In this document: positions 1 through 7,597 of the stretch, in pieces | Position numbering within the stretch: the first letter of the stretch is position 1 | How the letters are laid out: each line of letters starts with the position of its first letter | Source of the DNA: an uncultured Blautia sp. | Lineage (GTDB): Bacteria > Bacillota > Clostridia > Lachnospirales > Lachnospiraceae | Length of the DNA stretch: 19,916 bases | Direction: 5' to 3' | Assembly (NCBI GenBank): GCA_900553515.1 | Contig: USDN01000053.1 | Location: 1 to 19,916 of the forward strand | Position numbers and translations under genes: made by a program | Notes under the pieces: model-generated | What the model was told of the DNA's origin: nothing | The model's database searches: none | Seen by the model: only the letters and a program-made list of their open reading frames with translations

Positions 1-142
1 GTCCTTCCCTGCGTCCTTCCTCTATCCCTTCCCTGTGTCCTTCCTTGCGTCCTTCCCTGCGTCCTTCCTCTATCCCTTCCCTGTGTCCTTCCTTGCGTCC
101 TTCTTCTATTCCTTCCTTACGCCCTTCCTCTATTCCTTCTTC
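1..142. repeat. 12-bp/48-bp tandem repeat inside the Rpn gene
   Basis: Positions 1-48 and 49-96 are identical 48-bp units, and a degenerate continuation runs to about 142. Each unit consists of four related 12-bp blocks beginning with a CCTTCC-like core. On the minus strand each 12-bp block encodes four residues of the EG-rich tail (such as RKEG, HREG, IEEG). The array continues past the left edge, so its full copy number is unknown. Perfect identity of adjacent units suggests recent slippage or unequal exchange. Confidence 0.9.
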
Positions 143-847
143 ATGAGACTTTTCTTTTTCCCATGCGATTACATCTTCAAATCTCATAAACTCCTCCCTG
201 ACCTCCGGCAGAACCTTCACCCGTTCCACACACCTGTGCAGGTTCCGGATATCTTCATTTACCACATTTTTCTCCGTGCTTTCCATCATATATTTCAGCA
301 TGGCCCGGATTTCCGGTGTCCCGCCCTTTTTCCCTTTGGTATTAAAATAATAGAATACCAGTCCGTCATCGTACTTCAGCCCTGGTTCTTCCCGGCAGCT
401 GTTGCTTACAGTATAGATCATCTGGTCTTTTCCAAAAGGATCATATTCCGTGATCGTCAGTACAAAAAGATTCGGAAGGTTTCCAAAATCCCTTTCACCG
501 CTTCTTATATAGCGGCTGTCTATCTTTGCCTGATAAAAACGGTTATGCCTCGGAAAATACTTTTCTTTCCTCAGATGGGGTTCTACATCATACACATTCA
601 GCGACGGAAGTGTATCCTCCAGGGGTTCTTTTACCTCTACGTCCATGCGGATCCCCCGCATTTCCGGTGTACAGGGCAGTATCGTCTTCTGCGCTGTTAT
701 CTGGATCTCTCCCAGTTTTTTCTGGAGCAGTACTGAAAGCACAGTCCTGCAGAAATCTTTTCCTACTTCTTCATCTGAAGCGGCGGCACTGAACATAAAA
801 TCGTCCAGTACATTTAAGTCTTCAAGTTTCCGTTTTTTATAAGCCAT
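1..847 (-). CDS. Rpn family PD-(D/E)XK nuclease / transposase-like protein, 3' end outside window
   Basis: The minus-strand frame is open from an ATG at 847 to the left edge, giving 282 codons with no stop in the window. An AGGGAG ribosome site precedes the start (853-859). The N-terminal 215 residues read as the Rpn/PDDEXK_2 nuclease fold: RMDVEV (Asp69), YDVEPH (Glu89), then FYQAKIDSRY (103-112) and YDPFG (135-139). The last catalytic position, often Gln or Lys two residues after the Glu, appears to be His91. From residue 236 the protein becomes a 4-residue-period tail of EEG, RKEG and HREG units encoded by tandem DNA repeats. Family members are Mg-dependent DNA endonucleases linked to recombination and phage defence; activity of this copy is inferred. 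It has its own promoter at 1046-1074. An internal start at 187 is described separately. Confidence 0.85.
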   Translation of the reverse strand, partial: MAYKKRKLEDLNVLDDFMFSAAASDEEVGKDFCRTVLSVLLQKKLGEIQITAQKTILPCTPEMRGIRMDVEVKEPLEDTLPSLNVYDVEPHLRKEKYFPRHNRFYQAKIDSRYIRSGERDFGNLPNLFVLTITEYDPFGKDQMIYTVSNSCREEPGLKYDDGLVFYYFNTKGKKGGTPEIRAMLKYMMESTEKNVVNEDIRNLHRCVERVKVLPEVREEFMRFEDVIAWEKEKSHEEGIEEGRKEGIEEGRKEGHREGIEEGRREGRKEGHREGIEEGRREG

Positions 848-1045
848 AATTTCTCCCTTTCCGGCTGCCCGGAAAAGGACATACTCCTTCGGTGCGTCTT
901 CCCGGCTCAGCCAACATAAAATTTACAGTCATGTGAAAATGTCGGCGATATGCCAGAATTACGTCCTCCAGAATCTGCAGAAATGCAGAGGACTTATGAT
1001 CATTATCACAAAAGCACAGACAGTACAAACTGTTCTTATACAATA

Positions 1046-1074
1046 AGAATAGCGCAGAGATTTTCAGATGTCAA
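1046..1074 (-). promoter_or_regulatory. Predicted sigma-A promoter for the Rpn nuclease gene
   Basis: On the minus strand TTGACA (1074-1069) is followed after 17 nt by TATTCT (1051-1046). Transcription would start near 1039, giving a leader of about 190 nt before the ATG at 847. Two direct TTGTCGAA-like repeats (1104-1120) lie just upstream of the -35. The rest of the 848-1278 gap holds the terminator at 1181-1223 and no convincing gene. Confidence 0.65.
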
Positions 1075-1180
1075 TGGATTCCAAAGAAAAGATATAAGAA
1101 TATTTCGACAAAATTCGACAAATTACTCTGTTCAAAGCTTTCTTATTTAAATTTAAAGTAGTTTGATTTGGAACTTTTTT

Positions 1181-1223
1181 AAAAAAGCTCTTTCTCAGAG
1201 CAGTTTGATTTCTGAGAAAGAGC
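1181..1223 (-). terminator. Rho-independent terminator after the DUF4364 gene
   Basis: A perfect 12-bp inverted repeat (1187-1198 with 1212-1223, GCTCTTTCTCAG) has a 13-nt loop. On the minus strand it is followed directly by six T residues (1186-1181). It lies about 55 nt after the stop of the leftward gene and ends the YesL/radical-SAM/DUF4364 unit. The loop contains one of three AAATCAAAC repeats found in this gap. Confidence 0.92.
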
Positions 1224-1278
1224 CACAAGAATACTGTTTGATTTTCACAAGATATCGCTATTAGCACAGGAAGGAATG

Positions 1279-1791
1279 TCAGATCAGTTCTCCCATAAGC
1301 GAAGTATAAATATCCTGGCACTTCTGGGGCCAGTTTCTGCAGATTGCCCGTGCAGCCTCTTTATTTGGCGCTGCAAGCGTCAGATCCATAATCGTCATGT
1401 CTTTTTCTATCAGCTGACACCGGACTGCATATCCTCCCTGGGGCGTAGTGTAATAATCTGCCGGCATCAGGATACGATCCGGGATCCGGCATCCATAATC
1501 TTTCAGAAACTCATCGATCTCCTTTTTGATATCTGAAGACAGATCCTGCTCGAAATAAGAAAGTGTATCACGTCCCTCCTCTGTCAGTTCATAGTGGGAA
1601 CTGTTAGATACTGTCCGACGTTTCAAAAGCCCTGTCTCCACCAGTTCTGACAGCACCTGCTGGAGATGGAGATAATCTGTGTATTCACGATCAAGTATGA
1701 ATTCTGATATCTGGGAATTTGTAAGTTCCTGTCTGGAATTCTGTGCCATATATAGTACGATAAGCTTATAAATTGTAAATGGTTCAGCCAT
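1279..1791 (-). CDS. DUF4364 family winged-helix protein
   Basis: This 170-residue protein matches the DUF4364 family of Clostridia. The N-terminal half (about 1-85) has a winged-helix pattern: a helical start AEPFTIYKLIVLYM, the recognition-helix region HLQQVLSELVETGLL, then a wing-like segment HYELTEEGRDTLSYF. The C-terminal part is a conserved family domain of unknown role. A DNA-binding regulatory function is an inference from the fold; no target is evident. The start is supported by an AGAGGTGA ribosome site just upstream of the ATG at 1791. The gene begins only 19 nt after the radical SAM gene and is followed by a strong terminator, so it is the last gene of a three-gene unit. Confidence 0.88.
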   Translation of the reverse strand: MAEPFTIYKLIVLYMAQNSRQELTNSQISEFILDREYTDYLHLQQVLSELVETGLLKRRTVSNSSHYELTEEGRDTLSYFEQDLSSDIKKEIDEFLKDYGCRIPDRILMPADYYTTPQGGYAVRCQLIEKDMTIMDLTLAAPNKEAARAICRNWPQKCQDIYTSLMGELI

Positions 1792-1810
1792 TTCATCACC
1801 TCTTTCTCAA

Positions 1811-2776
1811 TTACAGAGAAGTACCAAGCTGCTTTCCCTGCCAGGCATCCAGTTCCTTCATTCTGTGATGGAGCATATTCAGGACTTCTCTCTTCCTTCC
1901 CGCCCACAGAGGTGCCAGAAGGAGCTCCTTTGGTCCATCCCCTGTGATCCTGTGTATCACGATCTCCGGATCCAGATTTTCCAGACAGTCGATCACCAGA
2001 TCCAGATACTCTTCTCTTTCATATACAGGGAACTTCCCTGCAAGATAATCATATGCCAGGTCAGTTCCTTTCAGAACATGAAGAAGCTGCAGCTTGATCC
2101 CCTGGATATTTTTTTTATTCAGATAATGCATGGTATCAAGAATATCTTCCCTGCTTTCTCCCGGAAGTCCCAGGATCGTATGAACGATCACTTCCAGATT
2201 CCGGCTGTGCAGCTCCTTTACTGCATTTTCAAAGCATCCCAGTCTGTATCCCCGCCGAATATACCGGGCTGTTTTTTCATGGATCGTCTGCAGCCCCAGC
2301 TCCACCCATACCGGTTTCACCTGATTCAGTTCTTCCAGAAGCGCCAGAACCTCTCTCCCCAGACAATCCGGTCTGGTTCCTATGGACAATGCTACGATCT
2401 TTGGATGAGCTATGGCCTCTGTAAAAATCTTTCTTAAATATTCTACCGGAGCATACGTATTGGTGTATGCCTGAAAATATGCAATATATTTCTGTATCGG
2501 ACGTTTTTCGGCCAGAACTGATATCTGGCTTTCAATCTGGTCTGTAATCGAAAGAGCTGCATCTGCGGCAAAATCTCCGCTTCCCCCTTCACTGCAGAAA
2601 ATACATCCTCTTTTTCCCAGGGTGCCGTCTCTGTTTGGGCAGGACATCCCTCCATTTAAAGTTACTTTATATACTTTTTCTCCAAAACGCTCCCTGAGCA
2701 TATAGTCCAGGGAGCGATAAGGTTTTCCGTTCCAGCTTTTACGCTGTTCCCGGTATTCTCTGTTCTGTTCAGTCAT
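1811..2776 (-). CDS. TIGR01212/YhcC-like radical SAM protein
   Basis: The 321-residue product has the radical SAM cluster-binding cysteines Cys46, Cys58 and Cys61 in CPNRDGTLGKRGCIFC, the spacing typical of the TIGR01212 (YhcC) family. It also has the family's GGSGDFA segment and SIGTRPDCL. These enzymes bind a 4Fe-4S cluster and cleave S-adenosylmethionine to start radical chemistry. The substrate of this family is not firmly established and a role in RNA modification is only suspected. The ATG shares its A with the TGA stop of the upstream YesL gene (TGATG at 2778-2774), so the two are probably translationally coupled. Length and start agree with the family. Confidence 0.9.
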   Translation of the reverse strand: MTEQNREYREQRKSWNGKPYRSLDYMLRERFGEKVYKVTLNGGMSCPNRDGTLGKRGCIFCSEGGSGDFAADAALSITDQIESQISVLAEKRPIQKYIAYFQAYTNTYAPVEYLRKIFTEAIAHPKIVALSIGTRPDCLGREVLALLEELNQVKPVWVELGLQTIHEKTARYIRRGYRLGCFENAVKELHSRNLEVIVHTILGLPGESREDILDTMHYLNKKNIQGIKLQLLHVLKGTDLAYDYLAGKFPVYEREEYLDLVIDCLENLDPEIVIHRITGDGPKELLLAPLWAGRKREVLNMLHHRMKELDAWQGKQLGTSL

Positions 2777-3441
2777 CAGGATACTACCTCTGTTTCCTCT
2801 GAAGCCTCTGCTTCCTCTGGAATGTATTTATCAAAGATCCTAACAAAAAAATGTGAATTACAGTACGCCGCAAGCGCCGGTCCGATAAGGATAAGCACAA
2901 GGATCAGGAACATCTGCACCTGAAAAGATGGGATAAAAAGGATCAGCAGCGGGCTGGCACAAACAGCAAGCATCAAAAAAGTATACGGCAGATGACGAAT
3001 TCCCATCAAAAGCGCATTCTTAAATGTATTCTTAATGGAATTATAAAACTTAGCCAGCACCGGATACAGATACAGCAAAATGATCAAGTAGATCATAGTA
3101 AACAGCGCGAAGATCATTGCCAGGATTTTTCCCATTGGATCTGCCATTGCTTTTGTAATGCGGGTATCCAGATAAAGAAGAGCCGCTGCTGCAAGCATGA
3201 TCAGGTTGATCACAGTTGCCTGTTTAAAATTCTGTTTAAAAGACTTAAAAAAGCTTCGGAAAATATAGGATTCTTCATTTCTTACCATTTTCATGGTCAC
3301 ATAATAAAGTGCTGTCAGAGACGCCCCTGCCGTGACCACCGGAAGACAGCAGATAATACACAGGATATTCAGCATACAAAGATCCGCAAGCCTTCCCATA
3401 AAAACAAAAAATTTATTATCCATGTTAAAAAAACGACCCAT
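2776..3441 (-). CDS. YesL/DUF624 family integral membrane protein
   Basis: This 221-residue, strongly hydrophobic protein starts with the DUF624 signature (MGRFFNMDNKFFVFMGRLAD) followed by LNILCIICCLPVVTAGAS. About five transmembrane segments are visible, near residues 20-45, 78-92, 103-128, 150-170 and 175-195. It ends in an acidic tail (EEAEASEETE). Relatives often accompany sugar ABC transporters, but none is adjacent here and the function is unknown. The ribosome site AAAGGAG lies 7 nt before the ATG. It is the first gene of the unit with the radical SAM and DUF4364 genes, and a promoter can be read at 3483-3511. Confidence 0.88.
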   Translation of the reverse strand: MGRFFNMDNKFFVFMGRLADLCMLNILCIICCLPVVTAGASLTALYYVTMKMVRNEESYIFRSFFKSFKQNFKQATVINLIMLAAAALLYLDTRITKAMADPMGKILAMIFALFTMIYLIILLYLYPVLAKFYNSIKNTFKNALLMGIRHLPYTFLMLAVCASPLLILFIPSFQVQMFLILVLILIGPALAAYCNSHFFVRIFDKYIPEEAEASEETEVVS

Positions 3442-3482
3442 AACATATCTCCTTTGTGTACTTCTTTCTCGTATCCAGTAAC

Positions 3483-3511
3483 AGTATATCTAAAAAAGAC
3501 AGAAAAAGCAA
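3483..3511 (-). promoter_or_regulatory. Predicted promoter for the YesL-radical SAM-DUF4364 unit
   Basis: Minus strand TTGCTT (3511-3506), a 17-nt spacer, then TATACT (3488-3483). It begins directly after the stop of the polysaccharide deacetylase gene. The predicted transcription start is about 35 nt before the YesL ATG. No separate terminator was recognised between the deacetylase and this promoter, so read-through is possible. Confidence 0.55.
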
Positions 3512-3514
3512 GCA

Positions 3515-4246
3515 TCACGGCAGAATAAGACGGTCAACTGTTACAAACCGGCAGCCTTCCTCTGTAAGCTCATCTACAATTTTTAAAGCAGCCTCCACAG
3601 TCTCCGCGTACTCGTCATGCATCAGAAGAATCGATCCGTTTTTCACATTTTCCCTGACAATCCGAAGGATAGAGGTTACATTCTGCGTTTTCCAGTCAAG
3701 AGTATCAATATTCCACAGAACAGGTATCATCTCCACCTGAAGTTCCACATCTTTATTCCATGCTCCATAGGGAGGTCTCATATAAACAGGGTATTCTCCC
3801 GTGATCTCATAAATCCTGTTATTGGTTCTCAGAATCTCCTCTTTTGCCTGTTTTTCTGAGATTCTGTCAAGCTGTACATGATTAAAAGTATGATTTCCTA
3901 TTAAATGTCCCTCTCTGTGCATCCTCTTTACAAGTTCTTCATTTCCCTCAAGGCTTTTTCCCAAAAGAAAAAAAGAAGCTTTTACATTTCTCTCCTTTAA
4001 ACCATCCAGAAGCTCTGCTGTGTATTTTTCACTTGGGCCATCATCAAACGTCAAAGCTATAAGAGGTGGATCAAGGGTATCCTGAACCAGTTTCAGCATC
4101 CCCTCTCCTGCTATCACACGGGCAGCTGTATCCACACTCTCCCGTAATCCTTTTTTATTTATCCACCCCAGGGATGAAAATATCAACAGAAGGATCAATG
4201 CCCATACAGCAATATTTTTCCGGTACTGTCTGCGCGTTTTTTTCAT
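3515..4246 (-). CDS. Membrane-anchored polysaccharide deacetylase (NodB domain)
   Basis: The NodB-type metal-dependent carbohydrate esterase motifs (CE4 family) are all present: TFDDG (66-70, Asp68/Asp69), the metal ligands in HTFNH (His119, His123), RPPYG (157-161), IDTLDW (180-185) and LLMHD (208-212). Residues 12-30 form a signal anchor after a basic N-terminus, so the enzyme should act outside the membrane, probably removing acetyl groups from peptidoglycan or another wall polymer. It is also similar in length to sporulation deacetylases, and the substrate cannot be decided. The ATG at 4246 is preferred over an upstream one at 4297 because GGAG stands 7 nt before it. It is separated from the upstream kinase-like gene by a terminator. 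A TATACT near 4280 may mark its own weak promoter. Confidence 0.88.
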   Translation of the reverse strand: MKKTRRQYRKNIAVWALILLLIFSSLGWINKKGLRESVDTAARVIAGEGMLKLVQDTLDPPLIALTFDDGPSEKYTAELLDGLKERNVKASFFLLGKSLEGNEELVKRMHREGHLIGNHTFNHVQLDRISEKQAKEEILRTNNRIYEITGEYPVYMRPPYGAWNKDVELQVEMIPVLWNIDTLDWKTQNVTSILRIVRENVKNGSILLMHDEYAETVEAALKIVDELTEEGCRFVTVDRLILP

Positions 4247-4294
4247 AAACCGCTCCTGCTGTTTTCTTCTCTGGACAGTATATGCACTGCGGAA

Positions 4295-4334
4295 CAAAAA
4301 ATACCAGAGTCTCCTCTTTTGGAACCTCCGGTAT
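4295..4334 (-). terminator. Rho-independent terminator after the cytidylate kinase-like gene
   Basis: Nine-base arms (ATACCGGAG at 4334-4326 and CTCTGGTAT at 4309-4301, with one G-U pair) enclose a 16-nt loop. On the minus strand they run into TTTTTT. It begins 15 nt after the stop of the kinase-like gene. Confidence 0.85.
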
Positions 4335-4348
4335 CTTTTTAAATCTGT

Positions 4349-4975
4349 TTATTTATCAAACATGATCTTAAGCTGTGCTTCGATGGCTTCCACACATTTC
4401 TCAAAGCCAAGCTTGCCGCTGTTCAGACAAAGATCGTAATTCGTGGCATCATTCCACACACCGCCGGCAAATCTGCGGTAATAATCCTGTTTTCTTTTAT
4501 CATCCTTCAAAAGAAACCTTTCTACATCTTCCCTGGATCCGGAAATTTTGGCAGACGCCTGCTCTACGCGGAATTCCCATGGCGCATGGATAAATACGCG
4601 AAGTGTATTGGGACGATCTTTCATCACATAATTTACACAGCGTCCTACGATCACATAAGATTCCTTTTCTGCAAGATCATTTACGATCTTTGCCTGATAG
4701 CTGAAAATATTCTCATCTGAGATAAACTCTTTGCTGTCCGGCTGATGGAGTTTACCTCTGTATATCGTACTTTTGGTGAACAGAGACGGTTTTACACTGT
4801 CTCCCCCCTCAACCTTACCAAAAAGTTTCAGATCGATACCGCTTTCGTCGGAAGCCATACGGATGATCTCTTTATCATAAAAAGAAACCCCCAGCTTCTC
4901 TGCAAGCATTTTTCCCACTGTACGACCGCCGCTTCCATACTGCCTTGCGATGGAAATCACAATATTTTCATCCAT
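4349..4975 (-). CDS. Cytidylate kinase-like family protein
   Basis: This 208-residue protein starts with a P-loop-like segment ISIARQYGSGGRTVGKMLAE (6-25 region), followed by GVSFYDKEII and a central VIVGRCVNYVM, as in the cytidylate kinase-like family (PF13189). These are P-loop NTPase-fold proteins related to CMP kinase; members are widespread in Clostridia and their true substrate is not settled. The ATG at 4975 is chosen over one six codons upstream because AGGAGG lies 7 nt before it. It follows livF by 53 nt, which hold a hairpin without a T-run, so it may be read through from the liv operon. A strong terminator follows it. Confidence 0.82.
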   Translation of the reverse strand: MDENIVISIARQYGSGGRTVGKMLAEKLGVSFYDKEIIRMASDESGIDLKLFGKVEGGDSVKPSLFTKSTIYRGKLHQPDSKEFISDENIFSYQAKIVNDLAEKESYVIVGRCVNYVMKDRPNTLRVFIHAPWEFRVEQASAKISGSREDVERFLLKDDKRKQDYYRRFAGGVWNDATNYDLCLNSGKLGFEKCVEAIEAQLKIMFDK

Positions 4976-5000
4976 TTTCTTTCCTCCTTGCACGATCCCC

Positions 5001-5018
5001 GGCAGAATCAGTTCTGCC
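5001..5018 (-). promoter_or_regulatory. Intergenic hairpin between livF and the kinase-like gene
   Basis: A perfect 7-bp stem GGCAGAA/TTCTGCC with a 4-nt loop. No T-run follows on the minus strand, so it looks like an mRNA-stabilising or weak pausing structure and not a full terminator. Confidence 0.45.
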
Positions 5019-5028
5019 CTGCTGTCTT

Positions 5029-5739
5029 TTATTCTCCCAGATATGCTTTCTGGACAGCCTCATTATGAAGAAGCTCCTCAGCTTTTCCTTCCAGAGTGAT
5101 ATTTCCTGTTTCCAGCACATATGCCCTGTCTGCGATAGAAAGCGCTTTCTTGGCATTCTGCTCTACCAGAAGAACTGTGGTACCGCCTTCACTTACGTCC
5201 TTAATGATGTTAAAAATCTCATTTACAAAAATCGGAGAAAGTCCCATAGAAGGCTCATCCATCAGAATGATCCTGGGTTTGCTCATCAGAGCACGGCCCA
5301 TGGCCAGCATCTGCTGCTCTCCTCCTGAAAGAGTTCCTGAACGCTGTCCCTGACGTTCTTTCAGTCTTGGAAATCTCTTATATACCATTTCAAGACTTTC
5401 CGCGATCTCATTTTTATCTTTACGTGTATACGCGCCCATGAGGAGATTTTCATATACGGTCATATCTGCAAACACACGTCTTCCTTCCGGAACATGTGCC
5501 ATACCCATTTCCACAATCTTGTGTGCAGGTACCTTTGTCAGATCCTTACCCTCAAACATGATACTTCCGGATTTCGCCTGAAGGATCCCTGTAAGTGTCT
5601 GAAGCGTAGTTGTCTTTCCGGCGCCATTGGCTCCGATCAGAGCAATGACCTCTCCCTGGTTTACTTCAAAGGAAATCCCCTTCAGCGCCTGGATCACACC
5701 ATAATATACCTGAAGATCCTTTACTTCCAACATTGCCAT
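5029..5739 (-). CDS. livF: Branched-chain amino acid ABC transporter ATP-binding protein LivF
   Basis: A 236-residue ABC ATPase with Walker A GANGAGKTT (36-44), signature LSGGEQQ (137-143) and Walker B ILMDEP (158-163), followed by a family-typical VLLVEQNAKKAL H-loop region in which the usual His is Gln-Asn, normal for LivF. It powers uptake of leucine, isoleucine and valine or related substrates together with LivG. The start at 5739 is set by AGGAGG 8 nt upstream. The first G-rich bases of that ribosome site overlap the TAG stop of livG (TAGGAGG), indicating coupled translation. It is the last transporter gene of the operon. Confidence 0.95.
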   Translation of the reverse strand: MAMLEVKDLQVYYGVIQALKGISFEVNQGEVIALIGANGAGKTTTLQTLTGILQAKSGSIMFEGKDLTKVPAHKIVEMGMAHVPEGRRVFADMTVYENLLMGAYTRKDKNEIAESLEMVYKRFPRLKERQGQRSGTLSGGEQQMLAMGRALMSKPRIILMDEPSMGLSPIFVNEIFNIIKDVSEGGTTVLLVEQNAKKALSIADRAYVLETGNITLEGKAEELLHNEAVQKAYLGE

Positions 5740-5752
5740 AACCGATTTCCTC

Positions 5753-6511
5753 CTATTCTCCCAGATATGCAGTGATGACCCGGGGATCATTCAGCACCTC
5801 TGAAGTTTCACCCTGCGTCAGAACCTGCCCGAAGTTCAGCACCGTAAGCTTTTCACAGATACCGCCTACCAGTTTCATATCATGTTCGATCAGAAGTGTC
5901 GTCATATGGAAATGTTCCTGCACAAAGCGGATGGTATCCATCAGCTCCTGTGTTTCATTTGGATTCATTCCAGCTGCCGGCTCATCCAGAAGGAGAAGCT
6001 TAGGCTCTGTTGCCAGCGCACGGGCAATCTCCAGTTTACGCTGCTTTCCATAAGGAAGATTTCCTGCAAGAAGATCCGCTTCCTTATCCAGATCAAAGAC
6101 TTTTAAAATTTCCATAGCCTTTTCGTTCATTTCTTTTTCTACCTTAAAATACTTTGGCAGTCTAAGAACGCCAGTAAGGGCAGAATACTGATAATGATTG
6201 TGAAGTCCTGCCTTCACATTATCCAGAACCGGCATGTCTTTAAACAAACGGATATTCTGGAAAGTACGGGCAATTCCCGCCTTATTGATCTCAATGGTAC
6301 TTTTTCCTGTGATATCCTGACCATCCAGCCGGATGATTCCCTCTGTAGGCTTATATACGCCTGTCAAAAGATTGAATACTGTAGTCTTTCCGGCGCCGTT
6401 AGGACCGATCAGACCATAAAGTTCTCCCTTTTCAATATTTAAATGAAAGCCGTCAACCGCCCGAAGACCGCCGAACTGAATTGACAGATGATTTACTTCC
6501 AGCATTGCCAT
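5753..6511 (-). CDS. livG: Branched-chain amino acid ABC transporter ATP-binding protein LivG
   Basis: A 252-residue ABC ATPase with Walker A GPNGAGKTT (36-44), the LivG-type variant signature LPYGKQRKLEIARAL (152-166), Walker B LLLLDEP (172-178), AAGMNP after it, and switch His in LLIEHDMKLV. It carries the insertion between Walker A and the signature (about 100-130) typical of LivG. The ATG at 6511 has GGAGG 10 nt upstream; a TTG six bases earlier is too close to that site. livM ends just 2 nt before this ATG. It forms the ATPase pair with LivF. Confidence 0.95.
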   Translation of the reverse strand: MAMLEVNHLSIQFGGLRAVDGFHLNIEKGELYGLIGPNGAGKTTVFNLLTGVYKPTEGIIRLDGQDITGKSTIEINKAGIARTFQNIRLFKDMPVLDNVKAGLHNHYQYSALTGVLRLPKYFKVEKEMNEKAMEILKVFDLDKEADLLAGNLPYGKQRKLEIARALATEPKLLLLDEPAAGMNPNETQELMDTIRFVQEHFHMTTLLIEHDMKLVGGICEKLTVLNFGQVLTQGETSEVLNDPRVITAYLGE

Positions 6512-6513
6512 AG

Positions 6514-7587
6514 TCAAGCTGCCTCCTTCTTCATTTTTCCGCCTTTAAATTTCTCTACCATACGGCTTCTCCAGTTTCTTGCTGCCGGAGCCCAGTTAAA
6601 GAGCATCATCACGATCAGCACCACTGCATAGATCAGCATACGGTAATTTGCAAATCCGCGGAGCAGCTCTGGAAGAGCATAAAGAATGATAGCTGCTATC
6701 ATAGATCCTCGCAGATTTCCGATTCCGCCCAGAACTACATATACCAGGATCAGGATAGACATATTATAATCGAATACCGATACCTTCAGCATAGACAGGT
6801 TATGGGCATAAAGCACACCTGCCACACCTGCCAGAGCTGCGGAAACTGTAAATGCAAGAAGCTTATATTTCGTTACATTGATGCCTACGGATTCTGCAGC
6901 GATCCTGTTATCCCTTGTGGACATAATGGCACGTCCGCTTCTGGAATGTACCAGGTTCTGTACAATAAACAAAGTGATCAGTACAAGAATCACTCCTATC
7001 AGGAAAAAGTGCTCCTTAATATCCTTATAAAGGGCAGATGTACCGGAAATACCAAGTGCTCCTTTCAGGATCTTTTTTCCTCCGGCAGCAAGTTTAAAGC
7101 CTGCAGAAGTAGTTGCCACATGAATGCCGTTCTCGTCCACACCAACATAAAGAATATTGATCAGGTTTTTAATGATCTCACCAAAAGCAAGGGTGACAAT
7201 AGCAAGATAATCTCCACGGAGTCTCAATACCGGAATGCCGATCAGGACACCAAAAATTCCTGCCACAACTGCTCCCACCAAAATGGCAAGGATAAATCTT
7301 GGAACTGACGGAAGTGCATCTGCTGTCATATGAGAGAATAATGCACTGGAGTATGCTCCCACACACATAAAACCTGCATGTCCAAGGCTCAGTTCCCCGG
7401 AAAATCCCACAACAAGGTTCAGGGATACTGCAGCGATCGTATATACGCAGAGCGGAACCAGAAGTCCTGTAAGAAGTCTGGAAAGATTTCCTGTGGAAGA
7501 AAGGGTCTGAACTACTGCAAACAAAAGGATCACGATCCCATATGTTATAAAATTGTTTTTTGTTGTCTTATTCATTTTATTTTTCAT
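6514..7587 (-). CDS. livM: Branched-chain amino acid ABC transporter permease LivM
   Basis: A 357-residue polytopic membrane protein of the LivM family. The diagnostic stretch LVVGFSGELSLGHAGFMCVG lies in the N-terminal third, and RLRGDYLAIVTLAFGEI, the EAA-like contact loop for the ATPase, lies in the middle. About eight to nine hydrophobic segments are visible and the C-terminus is basic. The ATG at 7587 follows AAGGTGG by 5 nt and lies 10 nt after the livH stop; a longer frame begins at 7626 inside livH and lacks a ribosome site. With LivH it forms the membrane channel of the transporter. Confidence 0.94.
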   Translation of the reverse strand: MKNKMNKTTKNNFITYGIVILLFAVVQTLSSTGNLSRLLTGLLVPLCVYTIAAVSLNLVVGFSGELSLGHAGFMCVGAYSSALFSHMTADALPSVPRFILAILVGAVVAGIFGVLIGIPVLRLRGDYLAIVTLAFGEIIKNLINILYVGVDENGIHVATTSAGFKLAAGGKKILKGALGISGTSALYKDIKEHFFLIGVILVLITLFIVQNLVHSRSGRAIMSTRDNRIAAESVGINVTKYKLLAFTVSAALAGVAGVLYAHNLSMLKVSVFDYNMSILILVYVVLGGIGNLRGSMIAAIILYALPELLRGFANYRMLIYAVVLIVMMLFNWAPAARNWRSRMVEKFKGGKMKKEAA

Positions 7588-7597
7588 ATGATCCACC

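Noticed and set aside
1..142. Short regular repeats resembling a CRISPR array
   Set aside because: Units are contiguous without unique spacers and keep a 3-nt coding period, so they are an in-gene tandem repeat.
35..736. Long plus-strand frame of Phe/Ser/Pro-rich sequence at the left end
   Set aside because: It is the antisense of the Rpn gene; its low-complexity start is the complement of the EG repeats, with no ribosome site.
1064..1321. 85-codon minus-strand frame overlapping the end of the DUF4364 gene
   Set aside because: It crosses the terminator and promoter region, has no ribosome site and overlaps a well-supported gene.
4247..4297. 17-residue N-terminal extension of the polysaccharide deacetylase
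   Set aside because: The downstream ATG at 4246 has a GGAG site and gives a normal signal anchor; the extension has none.
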